Source: Gammaproteobacteria bacterium (GTDB taxonomy: Bacteria > Pseudomonadota > Gammaproteobacteria > Competibacterales > Competibacteraceae). Taken from it: DNA of 64,000 nucleotides. The first letter of the stretch is position 1, and each line of letters starts with the position of its first letter. Shown one piece after another: positions 63,756 to 64,000 of the stretch. Position numbers and translations under genes: made by a program. The stretch covers positions 777,269 to 841,268 of the forward strand of contig JACKNC010000002.1 in assembly GCA_024235095.1 (NCBI GenBank), written 5' to 3'. The notes under the pieces are model-generated. The model saw only the letters and a program-made list of their open reading frames with translations, was not told where the DNA came from and searched no databases.

Positions 63756-64000
63756 CTCCCTCCAGGCGCAGGCCACTCAAGGCCGTCAGAGATCCGAAGG
63801 CAATAAACAGGTAACAGGCCAGTTGCCGGGAAGTATAGGAAAAACTGAGCAATCTGGCGGTTAGCAGCGCCGCTGCCACCAGCCAGACTCCGGCGCGCTG
63901 ACGATCCTGGGCGGATAAGCATCGCCAAACCCGCAGGAGTCGCACAAAAACAGCGCCCATTAACATCAGCAGTAAGCTCACCCCAAGCAGATCGGTTTCA
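63712..64000 (-). CDS. C-terminus of a polytopic membrane protein, possibly O-antigen ligase/polymerase
   Basis: Only the last about 95 residues are inside the window; the gene continues beyond the right edge. Hydrophobic segments LLGVSLLLMLMGAVFVRLL, VWLVAAALLTARLLSFSYTS and LFIAFGSLTAL are typical of the last helices of Wzy/WaaL-like proteins; the neighbouring glycosyltransferases suggest this. The 3' end overlaps the GT4 gene by 44 bp, tail to tail. Confidence 0.6.
   Translation of the reverse strand, partial: ETDLLGVSLLLMLMGAVFVRLLRVWRCLSAQDRQRAGVWLVAAALLTARLLSFSYTSRQLACYLFIAFGSLTALSGLRLEGATPPAVVDTDPDRR

Overview
The window looks like a chromosomal segment of a GC-rich gammaproteobacterium, probably in the purple-sulfur/Competibacter-like part of the class. 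This is inferred from gene order (pyrG-kdsA-eno-ftsB-ispD-ispF, yhbY-rlmE-ftsH-folP, flgA-flgM-flgN), a Tat-exported high-potential iron-sulfur protein, and close agreement of FtsH, NadC, ArgA and Slt with gammaproteobacterial forms. No rRNA and no CRISPR array is present; there is one tRNA gene.

Layout. 1-9 kb: the N-terminus of a type IV pilin with a sigma-54-type promoter, a PIN/RHH toxin-antitoxin pair, an orphan inactive-type M16 peptidase, acylphosphatase, an intergenic region with three perfect DnaA boxes, Slt transglycosylase and a PAS/GAF diguanylate cyclase. 9-14 kb: cpdA and argA, then a wreck of mobile DNA in which an ISKra4-like element (with a canonical -1 frameshift heptamer) separates a decapitated DNA methylase gene from a decapitated transposase gene. 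14-31 kb: penicillin acylase family protein, HiPIP, parE, two tandem paralogous hybrid sensor kinases (one hemerythrin/EAL, one TM/PAS/Hpt), flgA-flgM-flgN with a perfect sigma-28 promoter before flgM, an AT-rich two-gene sensory cassette, and a frameshifted IS630 element. 31-36 kb: OmpA-like protein, HIT protein, DUF3108 protein, nadC, a secreted GDPD and tRNA-Leu(UAA).

36.26-45.66 kb: a 9.4 kb integrative element inserted in the 3' end of tRNA-Leu, bounded by a 60-bp direct repeat. It carries a tyrosine integrase, an excisionase-like protein, Mu-derived proteins (Mor-like activator, Gp27/DUF3486-like, protease I), a replication operon (Ash-like protein, unknown 106-aa protein, primase-helicase, SSB) whose genes all overlap by ATGA, a DnaA-box palindrome cluster, and two large operator-like palindromes. 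It has no recognisable terminase, portal, major capsid or tail gene, so it resembles a phage satellite or phage-plasmid remnant. It is the best candidate here for an undescribed system.

45.66-64 kb: mostly conserved core genes (yhbY, rlmE, ftsH, folP, pyrG, kdsA, eno, ftsB, ispD, ispF, truD), a Uma2-family gene next to a MITE-like repeat, a CapD-type nucleotide-sugar dehydratase, ypjD- and corC-type membrane genes, and the start of a lipopolysaccharide/glycan cluster (two glycosyltransferases and the end of a putative O-antigen ligase).

Several different short inverted-repeat (MITE-like) families are scattered in the intergenic regions. Together with three transposon remnants and the tRNA-borne element, they indicate a genome with heavy mobile-element traffic. 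All function calls rest on motif recognition by eye; no database search was run.
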